64,000 bases of DNA from an uncultured Flavobacteriales bacterium (GCA_905480145.1 CAJQPA010000011.1:1-64000), one strand, 5' to 3'. Positions 1 through 9,171 are shown, numbered from the stretch's first letter. The notes: generated from the letters alone by a model not told the origin. Numbers and translations: made by a program.

Positions 1-27
1 CGAGGCTTTTTTTCGTTTCTATAAATT

Positions 28-1230
28 CTAATAAAGAAAGTTATGATAAGGATATCTTTCTTGGAAAATGAGTTTTACTTTTTTGTAAAGGATACTTTTA
101 AACTCTTCAATGTTACCTTTGTCGATCGCAGAGATAAAAACACAGTCGGTATCATTCAATTTCGACATCCACGTTTTTTTAAGATCATCTAAAGAATAAT
201 TGCATTGTTCTTTAGGTGTCAAATCATCTTCATCTTTCTCAATAAAAGTATATGCATCTACTTTATTAAAAACAACTATCGACGGTTTGTCTGACTTGTC
301 AATTTCAGTAAGCGTATTACAAACAACGTTATAATGATCTTCAAAACTTGGGTGTGAAATGTCTACAATATGAACCATTAAATCAGACTCTCTTACCTCA
401 TCTAGTGTTGATTTAAACGAATCCACCAACTGATGCGGCAACTTCCTAATAAATCCAACAGTATCAGCCAGTAAGAATGGTAAATTCTCAATCACTACTT
501 TTCTAACCGTAGTATCTAATGTTGCAAAAAGTTTATTTTCAGCAAACACATCTGACTTACTCAACATGTTCATTACGGTACTTTTTCCAGCATTCGTATA
601 ACCAACTAGAGCAACACGCACTAATTGACCTCGATTTCCGCGCTGAACAGATTTTTGTTTATCTATAGCTTTCAATTTCTTTTGGAGTGCAGCAATTTTA
701 TCTTGAACTAATCGTCTATCTACTTCTATTTGAGTTTCACCCGCTCCACTACGCATGCCAATCCCACCTTTTTCTCTATCCAGGTGGGTCCACATTCTGG
801 TTAATCTTGGCAATAAATATTGCATCTGTGCAAGTTCAACTTGCGTTTTAGCACTTGCAGTTCTAGCTCTACTCGCAAAAATATTTAGAATTAAATTGTT
901 CCTGTCAAGAATTCTAATCTCAAGTACCTTTTCAATGTTTCGCAATTGTGAAGGAGATAACTCATCATCAAAAATGGCAATACCAATGTTGTTCGCATTG
1001 ATGTACATCCTAACTTCCTCGAGTTTACCACTTCCCAAATATGTTTTTGAATCTGGTTTTGCAAGTTTTTGAAAAAATCGCTTTTCAGAATACATGCCTG
1101 CAGTTTCAGCCAAAAACTCCAATTCGTCAATGTATTCAACGGCTTGGGTTTCTGTTACGGTTTGGGTAATCACTCCAATTAAAATGCATTTCTCTCTTGT
1201 CTCATCAACAAGCACGTGTCCTTGACTCAT
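28..1230 (-). CDS. hflX: GTPase HflX
   Basis: Ribosome-associated GTPase of the HflX family, which splits or rescues stalled 70S/50S ribosomes under stress. The N-terminal HflX domain includes the Gly-rich GGIGMRSGAGETQIEVDRR signature, followed by a coiled-coil linker and the G domain: G1 GYTNAGKST, G3 DTVGF, G4 NKVD. Length is about 400 aa, normal for the family. The frame can be extended to a TTG at 1260, but that start overlaps the upstream gene's stop; ATG at 1230 leaves a 10-nt gap and is preferred. It lies downstream of the small membrane gene on the same strand and is probably co-transcribed with it. Family identification is secure; the exact start is inference. Confidence 0.95.
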   Translation of the reverse strand: MSQGHVLVDETREKCILIGVITQTVTETQAVEYIDELEFLAETAGMYSEKRFFQKLAKPDSKTYLGSGKLEEVRMYINANNIGIAIFDDELSPSQLRNIEKVLEIRILDRNNLILNIFASRARTASAKTQVELAQMQYLLPRLTRMWTHLDREKGGIGMRSGAGETQIEVDRRLVQDKIAALQKKLKAIDKQKSVQRGNRGQLVRVALVGYTNAGKSTVMNMLSKSDVFAENKLFATLDTTVRKVVIENLPFLLADTVGFIRKLPHQLVDSFKSTLDEVRESDLMVHIVDISHPSFEDHYNVVCNTLTEIDKSDKPSIVVFNKVDAYTFIEKDEDDLTPKEQCNYSLDDLKKTWMSKLNDTDCVFISAIDKGNIEEFKSILYKKVKLIFQERYPYHNFLY

Positions 1231-1240
1231 AAATGTTTTT

Positions 1241-1681
1241 TTAGAACCAGTTAGCTCCAAGAGCTTCTCGAAATGGCCATGGAATAAAAGCTAGAATTAA
1301 AATTAATCCAATCGTATAACTGACCATTATTTTTCTGTGTTTATCACGTGAACCTTTCAACTTCTTCTCTGCTTTGCTCCTTCCTAAAGTTACTAAAATA
1401 ATTGCGATAATCATTCCTATTAAATGTTCCATGCCATAGAATCTAGTTAATGGTTCCTTCATCCATCCGTCGACAAAAGTTACTTTCGTAGAAGTGAAAT
1501 AAAGAACTAGACCTATCAGTAATTGAATGTGCAAAAAGACCATAGAAAAAAGATTGATCATCTTATCCTTTTTAAGATACTTGCCAGAATTTTGAGATTT
1601 AATCGCATTAAATATTGCTAAAACCAATAAGATTAAAGCAATCCATCTTAAACCTGAATGTGCGTGAAGAAGAGCGTTCAT
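1241..1681 (-). CDS. small four-helix membrane protein, cytochrome b-like
   Basis: Integral membrane protein of 146 aa with four hydrophobic helices (about residues 10-27, 43-65, 84-104 and 117-136). Histidines occur near or within helices 1 (HAHSGLRW), 2 (FLHIQ) and 3 (GMEHLIGM), a pattern compatible with haem ligands. Similar Bacteroidetes proteins are often labelled cytochrome B, but I cannot verify haem binding. The gene precedes hflX by 10 nt and has its own promoter box at 1697-1704. Function is unknown; a redox or quinone-linked membrane role is only inference. Confidence 0.7.
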   Translation of the reverse strand: MNALLHAHSGLRWIALILLVLAIFNAIKSQNSGKYLKKDKMINLFSMVFLHIQLLIGLVLYFTSTKVTFVDGWMKEPLTRFYGMEHLIGMIIAIILVTLGRSKAEKKLKGSRDKHRKIMVSYTIGLILILAFIPWPFREALGANWF

Positions 1682-1696
1682 TTATTTTTTTATTTA

Positions 1697-1704
1697 CAAA
1701 AGTA
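1697..1704 (-). promoter_or_regulatory. Bacteroidetes -7 box (TACTTTTG)
   Basis: Reverse-strand TACTTTTG matches the Bacteroidetes -7 consensus TAnnTTTG. It lies 15 nt upstream of the ATG at 1681 and is followed by an A/T-only leader. No clear -33 TTG is visible. Confidence 0.5.
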
Positions 1705-1787
1705 AAAAAATGCAGGACTACTTGACTAACTATGTGATAAAGTCCGCAGTATTTTATACTTTCACGAGGATAATAAACTATTAGTAT

Positions 1788-4700
1788 ATGAATCGTATAT
1801 TCCTCTTTTCGTTTTTGCTTTCCGCAACTGCTGTTTTTGCTCAAACAACTCCAGTTAACGGACTTAAAACTTCCATTCCTGAGCACTATGCTCTTCAGAA
1901 CGCAACTATTGTAGTTTCCCCAGGAAACATTCTTCACAATGCAACAATAATAATCCAGAAAGACAAAATTGAAGCGGTTGGGAAAAATATAAAGATCCCT
2001 AAAAACACCGTTATTATTGACTGTGAAGGAAAAACAATACTTCCTGCATTCATTGAGTTAAATTCAAATGTAGGGTTGCCGGAAGTGAAAAGGAAGTCAA
2101 GAAGTTCAAGACCACAATATGAGACATCCAAACCTGGAGCTTACTATTGGAACGAATCTATTCACCCAGAAATTAGCGCGAGTGAGTTATATAGTGAAAA
2201 TATAAAGCAAAATAAAGAATTAATGAAAATGGGGTTTGGCTTTGCTATGACACACCAACAAGATGGAATCGCAAGAGGAAAAGGTGCTCTCGTTTCATTA
2301 ATGAAAAAAAATAATGGATTAATGCAATCTGAATTAACAAGTTTCTTTTCGTTGAAAAAAGGAACTTCTAATCAGTCTTACCCTTCTTCTCAAATGGGTT
2401 CTATTGCGCTTTTAAGGCAGACTTTTCATGATGCCAACTGGCTAAAGGATAATTCTGAAACTAGAAATATTTCATTAGAGAATTTGAATACTCAAAGAAC
2501 TGGAAATATTATATTTCATACTGACGATAAATATGAAATAGTAAGAGCGAGTAAGATTGCCAAAGAATTTGATCTCTCATTCAACTACATTGGCTCGGGG
2601 AATGAATACCAAATTGTTGATGAGCTATCCGCTATAAATTCAACAGTAATTCTCCCTTTAAACTTCCCTAAAGCATACGATGTCTCTAACCCTTATATAT
2701 CCAGACAAATTCCGCTAAGTGATTTAAAAGATTGGGAAATGGCTCCCATGAATCCCGTAATTTTAAAACAACACGACATTAACATTTGTCTTTCATCAAT
2801 GAATGTTAAAAATGCAAAAGAATTTTGGAGTAATTTGAGAAGTGCCATTCAACATGGTCTCTCAATGGATGATGCTTTGAATGCTTTAACATTAGAACCT
2901 GCAAAACTAATTGGTGTAGACAAGACCATGGGTTCTCTTGAAAAAGGAAAATTTGCTAGCTTCATTGTTTACAATAAAAATCCCTTTTTAGAATCGGCGA
3001 AAATTCTTGAAACATGGATGTTGGGAAATCAAGACGTTCAGGGAGTTGAAGCTAATTCTGAAATTGCAGGAGAATATAATTTGATAATTGAGGAGAAAAA
3101 ACTTCCAATTAGCATTGCAGGTAATTCCGATAAATACACTGGAAAAATCACGTTTACATCTTTAAAAGAGGGGGTGAAAAAAGATTCTACTGTTAATTTA
3201 AAAGTAATTAATCATCTCAATGACATTACCCTTCAATTTAATATTGATGATGCTGATTGGAAAGGCAGTATTACACTTCGTGGAAAAACAAATACCAAAT
3301 TTGGTGTTTTTGAAGGAGGTGGTTTTCTATCGAATGGAAAATGGGTGAAATGGACGGCTATTAAAACAGATAAGGCGAACCAAGAAAATGATGACCCCGT
3401 TCAATATGAAGTGGATACAATTAACCATGCATGGTTCCCAAATATTGCCTATGGATTTGATTCTCTTCCAGAGGCTCAAAACATTGTCATTAGAAATGCC
3501 ACAGCTTGGACAAATGAAGAAATTGGTATCCTTGAAAACGCAACTCTTGTAGTTGAAAACGGCAAATTAACATATGTAGGAACTGGTAAATTTAAAACAC
3601 CGGCTGACGCCCTACTTATTGATGCAAAAGGTAAACATATCACTTGTGGTATAATTGATGAACACTCACATATTGCTATTTCAAAAGGTGTAAATGAAGG
3701 GGGACAAGCTATCTCTGCAGAAGTAAGTATTGAGCATGTTATTGACCCTGATGATATTGATATTTATCGTCAATTAGCAGGAGGTGTCACAACTTCACAA
3801 CTTCTTCATGGCTCTGCGAATCCAATTGGAGGTCAATCTGCATTAATTAAATTAAAATGGGGACATAGCGCTGATGAAATGTTAGTGGATGATGCAGCCA
3901 AATTCATCAAGTTTGCCTTAGGTGAAAATGTAAAACAATCAAACTGGGGTTCACAAAATTCTATCCGTTTCCCACAAACTAGAATGGGTGTTGAGCAATT
4001 ATATTTTGATGGATTTCAAAGGGCTAGGGATTACATGAAAGAATGGTCAGCCTATAAAAAGAACAGTAACCTGAACAAACCTCGAGTGGATCTAGAATTA
4101 CAGGTTTTAAGTGAAATTCTACAAAGTAATCGTTTTGTTACATGTCACTCTTATGTACAATCTGAAATTAATATGCTAATGCATGTTGCTGACACGATGG
4201 GGTTCACAATTAATACGTTTACACATATTTTGGAAGGCTATAAGCTGGCAGACAAAATGGTTGAGCATGGCGCCGGTGGTTCTACTTTCTCTGATTGGTG
4301 GGCTTACAAATACGAAGTGAATGATGCGATTCCATATAACGCTGCATTAATGGCAAATCAAGGAGTTACAGTGGCTATTAACTCAGATGACGCTGAAATG
4401 GGACGACGTCTGAATCAAGAAGCAGCAAAAGGAGTCAAATATGGTGGAATGAGTGAAATTGAAGCATGGAAAATGGTTACATTAAACCCTGCCAAACTTT
4501 TACATATGGAAGAACGCATAGGAAGTTTAAAAGCGGGTAAAGACGCTGATATTGTAATTTGGTCTGATAACCCACTATCAATTAACGCTCAAGTAGAATC
4601 GACTTTTATAGAAGGTAAACTGTTATATAATGTTGAGAATGATGTTCTTTTAAAGGAACGAAATAATCAAGAGAAGGCCCGAATCATTTCTAAAATGCTC

Positions 4701-4811
4701 GCGGACAAAACACCTCTCAATGAAAAAAGAACATTCATTAAAACTAAAAAAGGACATTTTCATTGTAACACAATTGGAGAGGAATCTTCAACAGAACAAA
4801 ATCACCACTAA
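1788..4811 (+). CDS. secreted two-domain amidohydrolase (N half degenerate, C half intact)
   Basis: Protein of 1007 aa with an N-terminal signal peptide ending near VFAQ. It holds two amidohydrolase (imidazolonepropionase-like, TIM-barrel metal hydrolase) domains in tandem. The C-terminal half (about 560-960) keeps the metal set: H626-x-H628 (EHSHI), H787 (TCHSY), H813 (FTHIL) and D867 (NSDD). The N-terminal half (about 35-400) aligns in layout but has ELNSN where HxH should be and no matching His/Asp, so it should not bind metal. The tail (LLKERNNQEKARI...) is charged. The next gene starts 2 nt downstream and is a third domain of the same type. Substrate unknown; a periplasmic peptide or cyclic-amide hydrolase is possible. 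Confidence 0.88.
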   Translation: MNRIFLFSFLLSATAVFAQTTPVNGLKTSIPEHYALQNATIVVSPGNILHNATIIIQKDKIEAVGKNIKIPKNTVIIDCEGKTILPAFIELNSNVGLPEVKRKSRSSRPQYETSKPGAYYWNESIHPEISASELYSENIKQNKELMKMGFGFAMTHQQDGIARGKGALVSLMKKNNGLMQSELTSFFSLKKGTSNQSYPSSQMGSIALLRQTFHDANWLKDNSETRNISLENLNTQRTGNIIFHTDDKYEIVRASKIAKEFDLSFNYIGSGNEYQIVDELSAINSTVILPLNFPKAYDVSNPYISRQIPLSDLKDWEMAPMNPVILKQHDINICLSSMNVKNAKEFWSNLRSAIQHGLSMDDALNALTLEPAKLIGVDKTMGSLEKGKFASFIVYNKNPFLESAKILETWMLGNQDVQGVEANSEIAGEYNLIIEEKKLPISIAGNSDKYTGKITFTSLKEGVKKDSTVNLKVINHLNDITLQFNIDDADWKGSITLRGKTNTKFGVFEGGGFLSNGKWVKWTAIKTDKANQENDDPVQYEVDTINHAWFPNIAYGFDSLPEAQNIVIRNATAWTNEEIGILENATLVVENGKLTYVGTGKFKTPADALLIDAKGKHITCGIIDEHSHIAISKGVNEGGQAISAEVSIEHVIDPDDIDIYRQLAGGVTTSQLLHGSANPIGGQSALIKLKWGHSADEMLVDDAAKFIKFALGENVKQSNWGSQNSIRFPQTRMGVEQLYFDGFQRARDYMKEWSAYKKNSNLNKPRVDLELQVLSEILQSNRFVTCHSYVQSEINMLMHVADTMGFTINTFTHILEGYKLADKMVEHGAGGSTFSDWWAYKYEVNDAIPYNAALMANQGVTVAINSDDAEMGRRLNQEAAKGVKYGGMSEIEAWKMVTLNPAKLLHMEERIGSLKAGKDADIVIWSDNPLSINAQVESTFIEGKLLYNVENDVLLKERNNQEKARIISKMLADKTPLNEKRTFIKTKKGHFHCNTIGEESSTEQNHH

Positions 4812-4813
4812 TT

Positions 4814-6100
4814 ATGAAATACTTAATACTTCTTCTTTTAATTCTGTCTTCAAATATAAGTGAAGCACAATCACCAAATAAAATCTTGTTAATCAACGGT
4901 TTTCTTCATAAAGGAAATGGCGAAACGATTAAAGGAGCTCTAGTTGGAATTGAGAATGGAAAAATAGAACTAATCAAGAACACTCTTGCCTATAGTTATC
5001 AAGCATCAGATTGGGATACGATTATTGATCTGCAAGGTCAACATATTTACCCTGGATTCATCGCTCCAAACTCTACGTTAGGTATCACGGAAATTGATGC
5101 CGTTCGCGCAACAAGAGATTATAGAGAGGTTGGAATCTTCAATCCACACGTTCGGTCTCAAATTGCTTTTAATGTCGAATCAAAGGTCATTAGTACCGTA
5201 AGAACCAATGGAGTGCTAATTTCACAAGCAACTCCTAGAGGTGGCATTATATCGGGAAGCTCAAGTGTAATGAAGCTTGACGGCTGGAATTGGGAAGATG
5301 CAACAATTGCGGCAAACGATGGTATCCATCTTAATTGGCCAGAAAGTATTATGAATCATCGATGGTCTTCTGAGCCTATTAAAGCGAGTGAAAAATATAC
5401 AGAGAAAAAAGCTGAAATTTATTCATTTTTCGAAATGAGTAAATCTTATTCTAAGATGTCCAAAAATGATAAAATTGACAATCGAATGGAAGCCATGAAA
5501 GGTGTTTTTAATGGTGAAAAAAGGGTATACATCCACGCCAATGAATTACAACAACTGATGGACATAATTGATTTTGCAAAACACTTTAATCTTAATTTTC
5601 CTGTAATAGTTGGGGGGTACGATTCTCACCTAATCACACGGCAACTAGTCGATGCTAAAATCCCAGTAATGTTGGTTCGTCCTCATAGTCTTCCAGTAAA
5701 CGAAGAAGATGACGTTAATCATTGTTATAAATTACCATTTTTACTTCAAAGTGGTGGAGTTCAATTTTGCATTCAGAATCAAGGTGATATGGAAGCAATG
5801 AACGCTAGAAATATTCCGTTTTTAGCAGGAACTGCAAAATCGTATGGTTTAACAGAGGAAGAAGCTATAAGTTCTGTAAGTTTATCTAGTGCACAAATTA
5901 TGGGGATTGGAAAAAACTATGGCAGTATTGAAAAAGGAAAGTCAGCGACTTTGTTCGTCTCTAAAGGAAACGCACTAGACATGCGAACGAATCAGGTCAT
6001 TCTTGGAATAATTGATGGGCAGTTTATGACTATTGAAAACACGCAAGAAAAATTATATAAGAAGTACGCCAAAAAATACGAGAAACAAAAAAAGGACTAA
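4814..6100 (+). CDS. secreted amidohydrolase-like protein, probably inactive
   Basis: Protein of 428 aa with a signal peptide (MKYLILLLLILSSNISEA) and the amidohydrolase composite fold. N- and C-terminal beta-sandwich strands flank a barrel, ending in the typical GSIEKGKSATLFV stretch. The HxH position reads APNST and the catalytic-Asp position reads QNQGD, so the metal site is missing; only isolated His such as IHANE remain. It is 2 nt downstream of the 1007-aa gene, hence translationally coupled, and may form a complex with it as a non-catalytic partner. Fold assignment is confident; loss of activity is inferred from the missing residues. Confidence 0.85.
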   Translation: MKYLILLLLILSSNISEAQSPNKILLINGFLHKGNGETIKGALVGIENGKIELIKNTLAYSYQASDWDTIIDLQGQHIYPGFIAPNSTLGITEIDAVRATRDYREVGIFNPHVRSQIAFNVESKVISTVRTNGVLISQATPRGGIISGSSSVMKLDGWNWEDATIAANDGIHLNWPESIMNHRWSSEPIKASEKYTEKKAEIYSFFEMSKSYSKMSKNDKIDNRMEAMKGVFNGEKRVYIHANELQQLMDIIDFAKHFNLNFPVIVGGYDSHLITRQLVDAKIPVMLVRPHSLPVNEEDDVNHCYKLPFLLQSGGVQFCIQNQGDMEAMNARNIPFLAGTAKSYGLTEEEAISSVSLSSAQIMGIGKNYGSIEKGKSATLFVSKGNALDMRTNQVILGIIDGQFMTIENTQEKLYKKYAKKYEKQKKD

Positions 6101-6141
6101 CAAAATCATTGCCTTTGATAATACCAAACTTTAATTAGTGA

Positions 6142-6163
6142 ATCTCATTTTTGAGAGAGTTAA
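6142..6163. promoter_or_regulatory. palindromic element shared with hppA upstream region
   Basis: Inverted repeat with core TCTCA-TTTT-TGAGA, followed by GAGTTAA. The same sequence, one T shorter and in the opposite orientation, is at 15869-15889 upstream of the pyrophosphatase gene. It lies 33 nt upstream of the sodA -7 box. Probable transcription-factor site; the factor is unknown. Confidence 0.5.
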
Positions 6164-6196
6164 AAGTTGATAATTTTATTAAGTCCTAGAATTTTA

Positions 6197-6204
6197 TAAC
6201 TTTG
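6197..6204 (+). promoter_or_regulatory. -7 box of sodA (TAACTTTG)
   Basis: TAACTTTG fits TAnnTTTG and lies 27 nt before the ATG at 6232. The nearest TTG (6167-6169) is 27 nt upstream, longer than the usual 17-23 spacing, so the -33 element is weak or replaced by the nearby palindrome. The box covers the TTG at 6202 and so argues against that in-frame codon as a start. Confidence 0.5.
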
Positions 6205-6231
6205 TTTATACAAAATTTAAACTCAAGAAAT

Positions 6232-6831
6232 ATGTCATTTGAATTACCAAAATTACCATATGCATACGATGCATTGGAACCACATATAGATGCTAGAACA
6301 ATGGAGATTCATCATTCTAAGCACCATAATGGTTACACAAACAACCTCAACAACGCAATTGCGGGAACAGATTTAGAAGGAAAAACGATAGATGAAATAT
6401 TAATTGCGGGTGTTGATTCTCCAGCAGTAAGAAACAACGGTGGTGGTTTTTGGAACCATAGCTTGTTTTGGTCGGTAATGAGTCCAGATGGTGGAGGTGA
6501 ACCAACAGGAGATCTTGCTGCTGCAATTAACGATGCTTTTGGATCTTTCGCTACTTTTAAAGAAGCTTTCTCAAAGGCGGCAGGAACTCGTTTCGGTTCA
6601 GGTTGGGCATGGCTTTGTGTTGTTGACGGTAAATTAGAAGTTTGCTCAACAGCTAACCAAGATAACCCTAAAATGAATATTGGATGTGGAGGAACACCAA
6701 TTTTAGGATTAGATGTATGGGAACATGCATACTATTTAAATTACCAAAATAGACGCCCTGATTATGTTAATGCTTTCTTTAATGTAATCAATTGGGAAGC
6801 AGTTTCAGCTAATTTCGAAGCTGCAAAATAA
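6232..6831 (+). CDS. sodA: superoxide dismutase, Mn/Fe family
   Basis: Converts superoxide to hydrogen peroxide and oxygen; no signal peptide, so cytoplasmic. About 199 aa. Metal ligands are visible: His in MEIHHSKHH, His in FWNHSLFW, and Asp and His in [22 protein letters not shown], with Gly at the specificity position, and the Gln in TANQDNPKM resemble the Mn type more than the Fe type; cambialistic use is possible. ATG 6232 is chosen because homologues begin [15 protein letters not shown] and because an upstream in-frame TTG lies inside the promoter box. A strong terminator follows, so the gene is monocistronic. Confidence 0.96.
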   Translation: MSFELPKLPYAYDALEPHIDARTMEIHHSKHHNGYTNNLNNAIAGTDLEGKTIDEILIAGVDSPAVRNNGGGFWNHSLFWSVMSPDGGGEPTGDLAAAINDAFGSFATFKEAFSKAAGTRFGSGWAWLCVVDGKLEVCSTANQDNPKMNIGCGGTPILGLDVWEHAYYLNYQNRRPDYVNAFFNVINWEAVSANFEAAK

Positions 6832-6847
6832 TTCATTATTATTATTG

Positions 6848-6885
6848 AAAACGGTAAATGATTCATTCATTTACCGTTTTTTTTT
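6848..6885 (+). terminator. rho-independent terminator of sodA
   Basis: A perfect 14-bp stem (AAAACGGTAAATGA pairing with TCATTTACCGTTTT), a 5-nt loop and a run of nine T. It lies 17 nt after the sodA stop. Confidence 0.93.
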
Positions 6886-6928
6886 GTAACCAAGATTAAG
6901 ATGTTCGCTATATTTTAAACTCTCCAAA

Positions 6929-7795
6929 ATGCGACAACTCTTTTCTCTCCTTATTTTTTCCTTAATCTATTTTATAGCGTCTTCTTTCTTCATTTCGATG
7001 TATCTTACGAATCCCATTGATTTCAAAATTGCAATTAATCAAAAAAAAATAACGGCAGAATTCAAGTCGAACGGAAATTATTCAGATGAATCCGTGGATT
7101 ATATTATTTCAAATAACACGAATCAAACTTTATCAATTAGAGTGCCTTCAGGAACCTTATTTCATCCCAAAGATTCTAGCGAACAGACATTAATTCAGGT
7201 ACATGAAAATATATTAACGCTTAAAAGCAAGGAGAAAATAGAAGGCACATTCGAAGCCTTCTGCACCGAGTCTAATGACAATTGTCCAACTGCAAATGAT
7301 CCAATGAGCATCAGTGAAAATAAAAATCAGAAACTTGATTCTCTAATAAATCATTTAAAAACTAATAAAATTAATTCAGCTCACTACCAGCAAGCAATTT
7401 GGTGTGTAACAGATGGAAAAAGTGTGTCAAACATTTTAAATAATAATCAATCTTCAGAATTACGAGAATATGTTTCCGAATTAACAGGGCAAGAAAACAC
7501 ATGGTATTCAACACCACAAAATGTTCATGTCAACTCAAATGGAAATATCGTAAGCACGACAACAACAATTACTGGTGAAATTTCGTTTCACTGCAGAAAA
7601 GCAACCCAAATTTTTCAAGATGTTCATGGTCGTAATGGAATTAAGTTGATTTCAACAGAACCATACAGAACAGTTAGAGATGGGAACATCACTTATACGT
7701 TCACAATAAAAGTAAGAGGATGGGAACCAGGAAATTATTATGTTCGCTTACACGATGGTCAAAGAGAGTTGAAGAAATATTCTTTTCAAATATAG
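6929..7795 (+). CDS. secreted or membrane-anchored protein of unknown function
   Basis: Protein of 288 aa with an N-terminal hydrophobic segment (LLIFSLIYFIASSFF) acting as signal peptide or anchor. Residues about 60-125 look like the beta-domain seen in secreted proteins that speaks of a pressure for an extracellular structural role (RVPSGTLFHPKD, then a Cys pair FCTESNDNC). This is followed by AIWCVTDGKSVSNIL and a C-terminal beta-sandwich-like end (TFTIKVRGWEPGNYYVRLHDG). I do not recognise a catalytic motif. It lies between the sodA terminator and the convergent nfu gene, with 2 nt separating the stops. A protein-protein or surface role is inference. Confidence 0.7.
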   Translation: MRQLFSLLIFSLIYFIASSFFISMYLTNPIDFKIAINQKKITAEFKSNGNYSDESVDYIISNNTNQTLSIRVPSGTLFHPKDSSEQTLIQVHENILTLKSKEKIEGTFEAFCTESNDNCPTANDPMSISENKNQKLDSLINHLKTNKINSAHYQQAIWCVTDGKSVSNILNNNQSSELREYVSELTGQENTWYSTPQNVHVNSNGNIVSTTTTITGEISFHCRKATQIFQDVHGRNGIKLISTEPYRTVRDGNITYTFTIKVRGWEPGNYYVRLHDGQRELKKYSFQI

Positions 7796-7797
7796 AG

Positions 7798-8058
7798 CTA
7801 AACGACTGCCGGCATGTTAATCGCAATCACTTCCTTAACCTCAGGTGCCATTTTCTTAACAGCAGATTCTAACCCTGCCTTTAATGTCATCATTGACATA
7901 GAACAATCTTTACATGAACCTAAGAGTCTCACAACAACAGTAGCATCATCTTTAATTTCAACCAATTCCATATCTCCACTGTCTGCCTGAAGAAATGGGC
8001 GCAATTGTTCTAAAGCATCAATTACTTTAACCTCTATTTCTTTTTTATTAATTGGCAT
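7798..8058 (-). CDS. nfu: NifU C-terminal domain Fe-S carrier (Nfu type)
   Basis: Stand-alone NifU C-terminal domain of 86 aa that binds and delivers an Fe-S cluster. The cluster motif GSCKDCSMSMMTLKAG carries the diagnostic CxxC. The start overlaps the end of mrp by 11 nt, so the two are translationally coupled, and both act in Fe-S cluster delivery. Many Fe-S clients are encoded in this window (LipA partner pathway, QueG, ActB, YgiQ). Convergent with the 288-aa gene, with no terminator between them. Confidence 0.92.
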   Translation of the reverse strand: MPINKKEIEVKVIDALEQLRPFLQADSGDMELVEIKDDATVVVRLLGSCKDCSMSMMTLKAGLESAVKKMAPEVKEVIAINMPAVV

Positions 8059-9148
8059 GTTCCGTATTCTTAGAAGGTTCCTTCTTTGACTTCAATGTTT
8101 TCACTTCTTCTACAAATATACCAACTAATTCTTCAAATGCATTTGATGTTGGCGTATTGTCTTGAAAAACAGCAGGTTTACCTATGTCTCCTGCTTCTCT
8201 AACCCCTTGTACTAGTGGAATATGACCTAAAAATGGAACATTCATTCCATGCGCTAAATTCTTCGCTCCGTCACGGCCAAAGATATAATACCTATTATCC
8301 GGTAATTCTGCTGGAGTAAACCAAGCCATATTTTCGATGATTCCAATAACAGGAACATTGATCGATTCCATTTGAAACATATTTACTCCTTTTCGAGCAT
8401 CTGCCAGAGCCACTTCTTGAGGAGTACTAACGATAACAACTCCATCCAATGGAACTGTTTGAACTAATGATAAATGTATATCACCTGTTCCAGGTGGTAA
8501 ATCAATTAAAAGATAGTCTAAATCTCCCCAATATGCATCTGTAAACATTTGAGTAAGCGCTTTCGATGCCATTGGTCCACGCCAAACTACCGCGTTATCT
8601 TGTTCCGTAAAAAATCCGATAGAAAGAATTTTAATCCCGTAACTAATTACTGGACTAATCATTGGTTTACCTTCCACATCGATCATTGTAGGTTTTTCGC
8701 CAACGACATCAAACATTGTTGGCATTGAAGGCCCATAAATATCTGCATCAACTATTCCAACTCGAAACCCAGCTTTTGCTAGTCCCCCTGCTAAATTAGC
8801 AGTAACTGTAGATTTTCCAACACCTCCTTTACCTGATGCAACCGCAATGATATTTTTTACCTTCGGAAGTATTTTTCTGTGAGCAGATTTTGCTTCCGCT
8901 GGTATTCCGGCGACTTCAATTTCCAACTGTAATTGATCCCCAAATGCGCGTTTCAAGTTAAAACTCAAAGCTTCAGTCATTCTCTTTCGAGCATGCATAG
9001 CTGGGTTTGAAACAAAAACTTTTAACGTCAGTTTGCTATCATTTATTACCAATGCCTCTACAAGGTTTGCAGAAACAATATCTTTTTTAAGATCTGGCTC
9101 CATTATAGCGCCTAAAACTTCTAAAACGCTTTCTCTGGTTAACTCCAT
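8048..9148 (-). CDS. mrp: Mrp/ApbC-family Fe-S carrier ATPase
   Basis: P-loop NTPase of 366 aa that carries Fe-S clusters to apo-proteins. The N-terminal MIP18/DUF59 domain (about 1-90) is followed by the deviant Walker A GKGGVGKST and the DLPPGTGDIHLS motif. Where many homologues have CxxC (ENMxxFxCPxC) this protein reads ENMAWFTPAELPDNRYYIFG, without cysteines. This variant looks typical of Bacteroidetes and would need another cluster ligand or an adaptor such as the coupled Nfu. It is preceded on the same strand by a lipoprotein gene with a 23-nt gap, so one three-gene operon is likely. Confidence 0.95.
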   Translation of the reverse strand: MELTRESVLEVLGAIMEPDLKKDIVSANLVEALVINDSKLTLKVFVSNPAMHARKRMTEALSFNLKRAFGDQLQLEIEVAGIPAEAKSAHRKILPKVKNIIAVASGKGGVGKSTVTANLAGGLAKAGFRVGIVDADIYGPSMPTMFDVVGEKPTMIDVEGKPMISPVISYGIKILSIGFFTEQDNAVVWRGPMASKALTQMFTDAYWGDLDYLLIDLPPGTGDIHLSLVQTVPLDGVVIVSTPQEVALADARKGVNMFQMESINVPVIGIIENMAWFTPAELPDNRYYIFGRDGAKNLAHGMNVPFLGHIPLVQGVREAGDIGKPAVFQDNTPTSNAFEELVGIFVEEVKTLKSKKEPSKNTEHAN

Positions 9149-9171
9149 TCTGTTATGTGTATTGGAAAGGA

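Noticed and set aside
1-15. CGAGGC followed by seven T at the window start, like a terminator 3' arm
   Set aside because: The matching 5' arm would be outside the window, so the hairpin cannot be confirmed.
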